Assembly: GCA_905234205.1 (NCBI GenBank)
Contig: CAJOGG010000197.1
Location: 1-5,966 of the forward strand
Direction: 5' to 3'
Source: an uncultured Synergistales bacterium
GTDB lineage: Bacteria; Synergistota; Synergistia; Synergistales; Aminobacteriaceae
Length of the DNA: 5,966 bases
Shown: positions 4,572 to 5,966 of the stretch, one piece after another
How positions within the stretch are numbered: position 1 is the first letter of the stretch
Layout: each line of letters starts with the position of its first letter
Translations under genes and position numbers: made by a program
The notes under the pieces: model-generated
What the model was told of the DNA's origin: nothing
Seen by the model: the letters and a program-made list of their open reading frames with translations, nothing else
Databases searched by the model: none

Positions 4572-4577
4572 ATTATT

Positions 4578-5510
4578 ATGTCCAGAGTCTATACGTCAAT
4601 CGATCAGCTTATTGGTCGTACACCGTTGCTCGAACTCACGAAGATCGAGAAAAAATTTAACCTCAACGCGAAAATCTTGGCCAAGCTCGAATATTTCAAC
4701 CCTGCCGGAAGTGTTAAGGATAGGATCGCCCTTGCCATGATCGACGACGCAGAAGCATCAGGTACACTCAAACCCGATAGCGTTATCATTGAACCAACAA
4801 GCGGAAATACAGGAATAGGCTTATCATCAGTCGCAGCCGCCCGCGGTTATCGAGTCATTATCGTAATGCCAGAAACTATGTCAATCGAACGTCGTAAACT
4901 CATGAAAGCTTACGGAGCTGAACTCGTTTTGACAGAAGGCGCTAAAGGAATGAAAGGAGCTATCGAAAAAGCTTCACAGTTGGCCGCAGAAATTCCAGAT
5001 AGTTTTATCGCGGGTCAATTCGTCAATCCTGCTAACCCTAAAATTCACAAAGAGACTACGGGCCCGGAAATATGGAGCGACACAGAAGGCAAGGTTGATA
5101 TTTTTATCGCTGGCGTTGGAACTGGTGGAACACTTACAGGCACGGGCGAATATCTGCGCTTCCAAAATCCTAACGTCAAAATCATAGCTGTTGAACCATT
5201 AAATTCTCCTGTCTTATCTGCTGGACGTTCAGGGGCTCATAAGATTCAGGGTATAGGACCGGGATTTGTGCCTGAAGTTCTGAACACGAGACTCTACAAC
5301 GAAATCGTAACTGTACAGGACAACGACGCAATCAACACCGGGAAATTAATCGGCAAGGTTGAAGGCTTCCTTGTTGGAATTTCTTCGGGGGCTGCAGTAT
5401 GGGCGGCGATACAGGTAGCTAAGAGACCAGAAAGCGCGGGGAAAAATATCGTGGTGATTTTGCCTGATACTGGGGAGCGTTATTTATCGACAGCGTTATT
5501 TGAAGACTAG
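4578..5510 (+). CDS. cysK: Cysteine synthase A (O-acetylserine sulfhydrylase)
   Basis: A 310-residue PLP enzyme that replaces the acetate of O-acetyl-L-serine with sulfide to give L-cysteine, the last step of cysteine biosynthesis, in the cytoplasm. The full family pattern is present: IGRTPLLEL (12-20), NPAGSVKDR with the PLP-binding Lys47, substrate loop TSGNTG (74-79), phosphate-binding GTGGT (181-185), [10 protein letters not shown] (221-230), which in CysK lies by the active-site entrance where the CysE tail docks, and GISSGA (267-272), whose Ser270 contacts the pyridine nitrogen. Length is typical. I chose ATG 4578, preceded by AAAGGAGAG with 10 nt spacing; an in-frame TTG at 4518 would add 20 residues unlike the family and lacks a ribosome binding site. 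The gene follows a poly-Cys leader ORF and is followed 3 nt later by cysE, in the same reading frame. A cystathionine beta-synthase-like activity is less likely given the length and motifs. Confidence 0.96.
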   Translation: MSRVYTSIDQLIGRTPLLELTKIEKKFNLNAKILAKLEYFNPAGSVKDRIALAMIDDAEASGTLKPDSVIIEPTSGNTGIGLSSVAAARGYRVIIVMPETMSIERRKLMKAYGAELVLTEGAKGMKGAIEKASQLAAEIPDSFIAGQFVNPANPKIHKETTGPEIWSDTEGKVDIFIAGVGTGGTLTGTGEYLRFQNPNVKIIAVEPLNSPVLSAGRSGAHKIQGIGPGFVPEVLNTRLYNEIVTVQDNDAINTGKLIGKVEGFLVGISSGAAVWAAIQVAKRPESAGKNIVVILPDTGERYLSTALFED

Positions 5511-5513
5511 ATC

Positions 5514-5966
5514 ATGAATATTGACGAGGCTTTGAACTTTGCTGAAGTTGAGTTAGCCAATTTGGCCACGCGGCACTTGATTAACTACAACGGAATCAAA
5601 GAGAACGTGGAGGAAGCGTTTCGAGCTTTACAGGCGGCAATGTTTCCTTCACACGTCAATCCTGACGGCAAAACTATACGTGAAAATCTTGCGCTTGCTG
5701 TAGAAAATTTAACTCTAGCCACAAAAACTCTTGCTCCTGATTTACATGAGGCTGAATATATTTCCCAACTGTTGGCCAAGCTCCCTGAAATTCGTCAAAC
5801 TTTGTGGACCGATATAATAGCAGCTTATCAAGGAGACCCAGCAGCAAGAAGTCCCGACGAAATTATATTAGCTTACCCGGCTTTCACTGCTATAAGTGCA
5901 TACAGAATCGCTCATAAACTTTACATAATGAACGTGCCGTTAATCCCCAGAATCATAACTGAATAT
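5514..5966 (+). CDS. cysE: Serine O-acetyltransferase, EpsC/CysE type (5' part only)
   Basis: 151 codons are visible and the gene runs off the right edge. It would make O-acetyl-L-serine from serine and acetyl-CoA, the substrate of the adjacent CysK. The N-terminal region (about 1-95) is helical and variable. From about residue 95 the family core appears: LPEIRQTLWTDIIAAYQGDP, then AARSPDEIILAYPAF, YRIAHKLYIMNVPLIPRIIT and EY. This matches the segment before the left-handed beta-helix in EpsC-type serine acetyltransferases; the hexapeptide-repeat catalytic domain and the C-terminal CysK-binding tail lie outside the window. The ATG is 3 nt after the cysK TAG and in the same frame. There is only a weak GAAG ribosome binding site, so translation is probably coupled to cysK. 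One transcript for both enzymes suits the known CysE-CysK cysteine synthase complex. Confidence 0.92.
   Translation, partial: MNIDEALNFAEVELANLATRHLINYNGIKENVEEAFRALQAAMFPSHVNPDGKTIRENLALAVENLTLATKTLAPDLHEAEYISQLLAKLPEIRQTLWTDIIAAYQGDPAARSPDEIILAYPAFTAISAYRIAHKLYIMNVPLIPRIITEY

Noticed and set aside
4518..4577. In-frame upstream extension of cysK from TTG 4518
   Set aside because: It has no ribosome binding site, its residues do not resemble the CysK N-terminus, and ATG 4578 has a good Shine-Dalgarno and the expected family start.
4320..4577. T-box or intrinsic terminator controlling cysK
   Set aside because: No GGGTGGNACCGCG-like T-box core and no GC-rich stem followed by a U-tract is found on the plus strand here.

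Overview
The window looks like a gut- or sediment-type member of the Synergistota. The main evidence is a surface-protein C-terminus with a GCN-G motif, a hydrophobic stretch and a basic tail, which resembles the Synerg-CTERM sorting signal. A tripartite tricarboxylate transporter (TTT), a family frequent in that phylum, agrees with this. Base composition is fairly AT-rich and Shine-Dalgarno sites are mostly strong. The phylum call is an inference from gene content; no rRNA is present.

Left part (1-784, minus strand): the start of tctA and a complete tctB, the membrane subunits of a TTT carboxylate importer. They have their own extended -10 promoter (729-737), just downstream of an intrinsic terminator (748-777) that closes the gene to the right. 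No tctC (binding protein) lies upstream of tctB.

Middle (785-3605, minus strand): one large gene for a secreted leucine-rich-repeat (LRR) surface protein, broken into four reading-frame pieces. The breaks are a run of ten G in the signal peptide, a 14-nt deletion inside the repeat array, and an apparent 1-nt loss near 1760-1780. The array is 19 units of 63 nt minus exactly 14 nt. Six of its units form a younger 126-bp higher-order repeat. The G10 tract could be a phase-variation switch, but the other two lesions mean the copy as read here is not expressible as one protein.

Right part: an iron-sulfur flavoprotein-like NAD(P)H:FMN reductase (3670-4293, minus) is divergent from a cysteine-biosynthesis operon, cysK-cysE (4578 to beyond the window end, plus). 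The most interesting element is in the 284-nt divergent region. A sigma70-like promoter (4347-4375) is followed by a 20-codon leader ORF (4411-4473) with its own ribosome binding site, ending in four consecutive Cys codons, an Arg codon and a stop. Downstream, a 10-bp helix can mask the cysK Shine-Dalgarno, and a competing helix starts just after the leader stop. This has the architecture of a ribosome-sensed cysteine attenuator. No intrinsic terminator is visible in the leader, so control at translation initiation (or through Rho) is the better guess.

Functionally, CysE makes O-acetylserine and CysK converts it with sulfide to cysteine. The leader would let the cell sense Cys-tRNA(Cys) supply directly. 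The neighbouring [4Fe-4S] flavoprotein is a cysteine/sulfur-dependent redox protein and may share conditions of use, but nothing in the sequence proves co-regulation.
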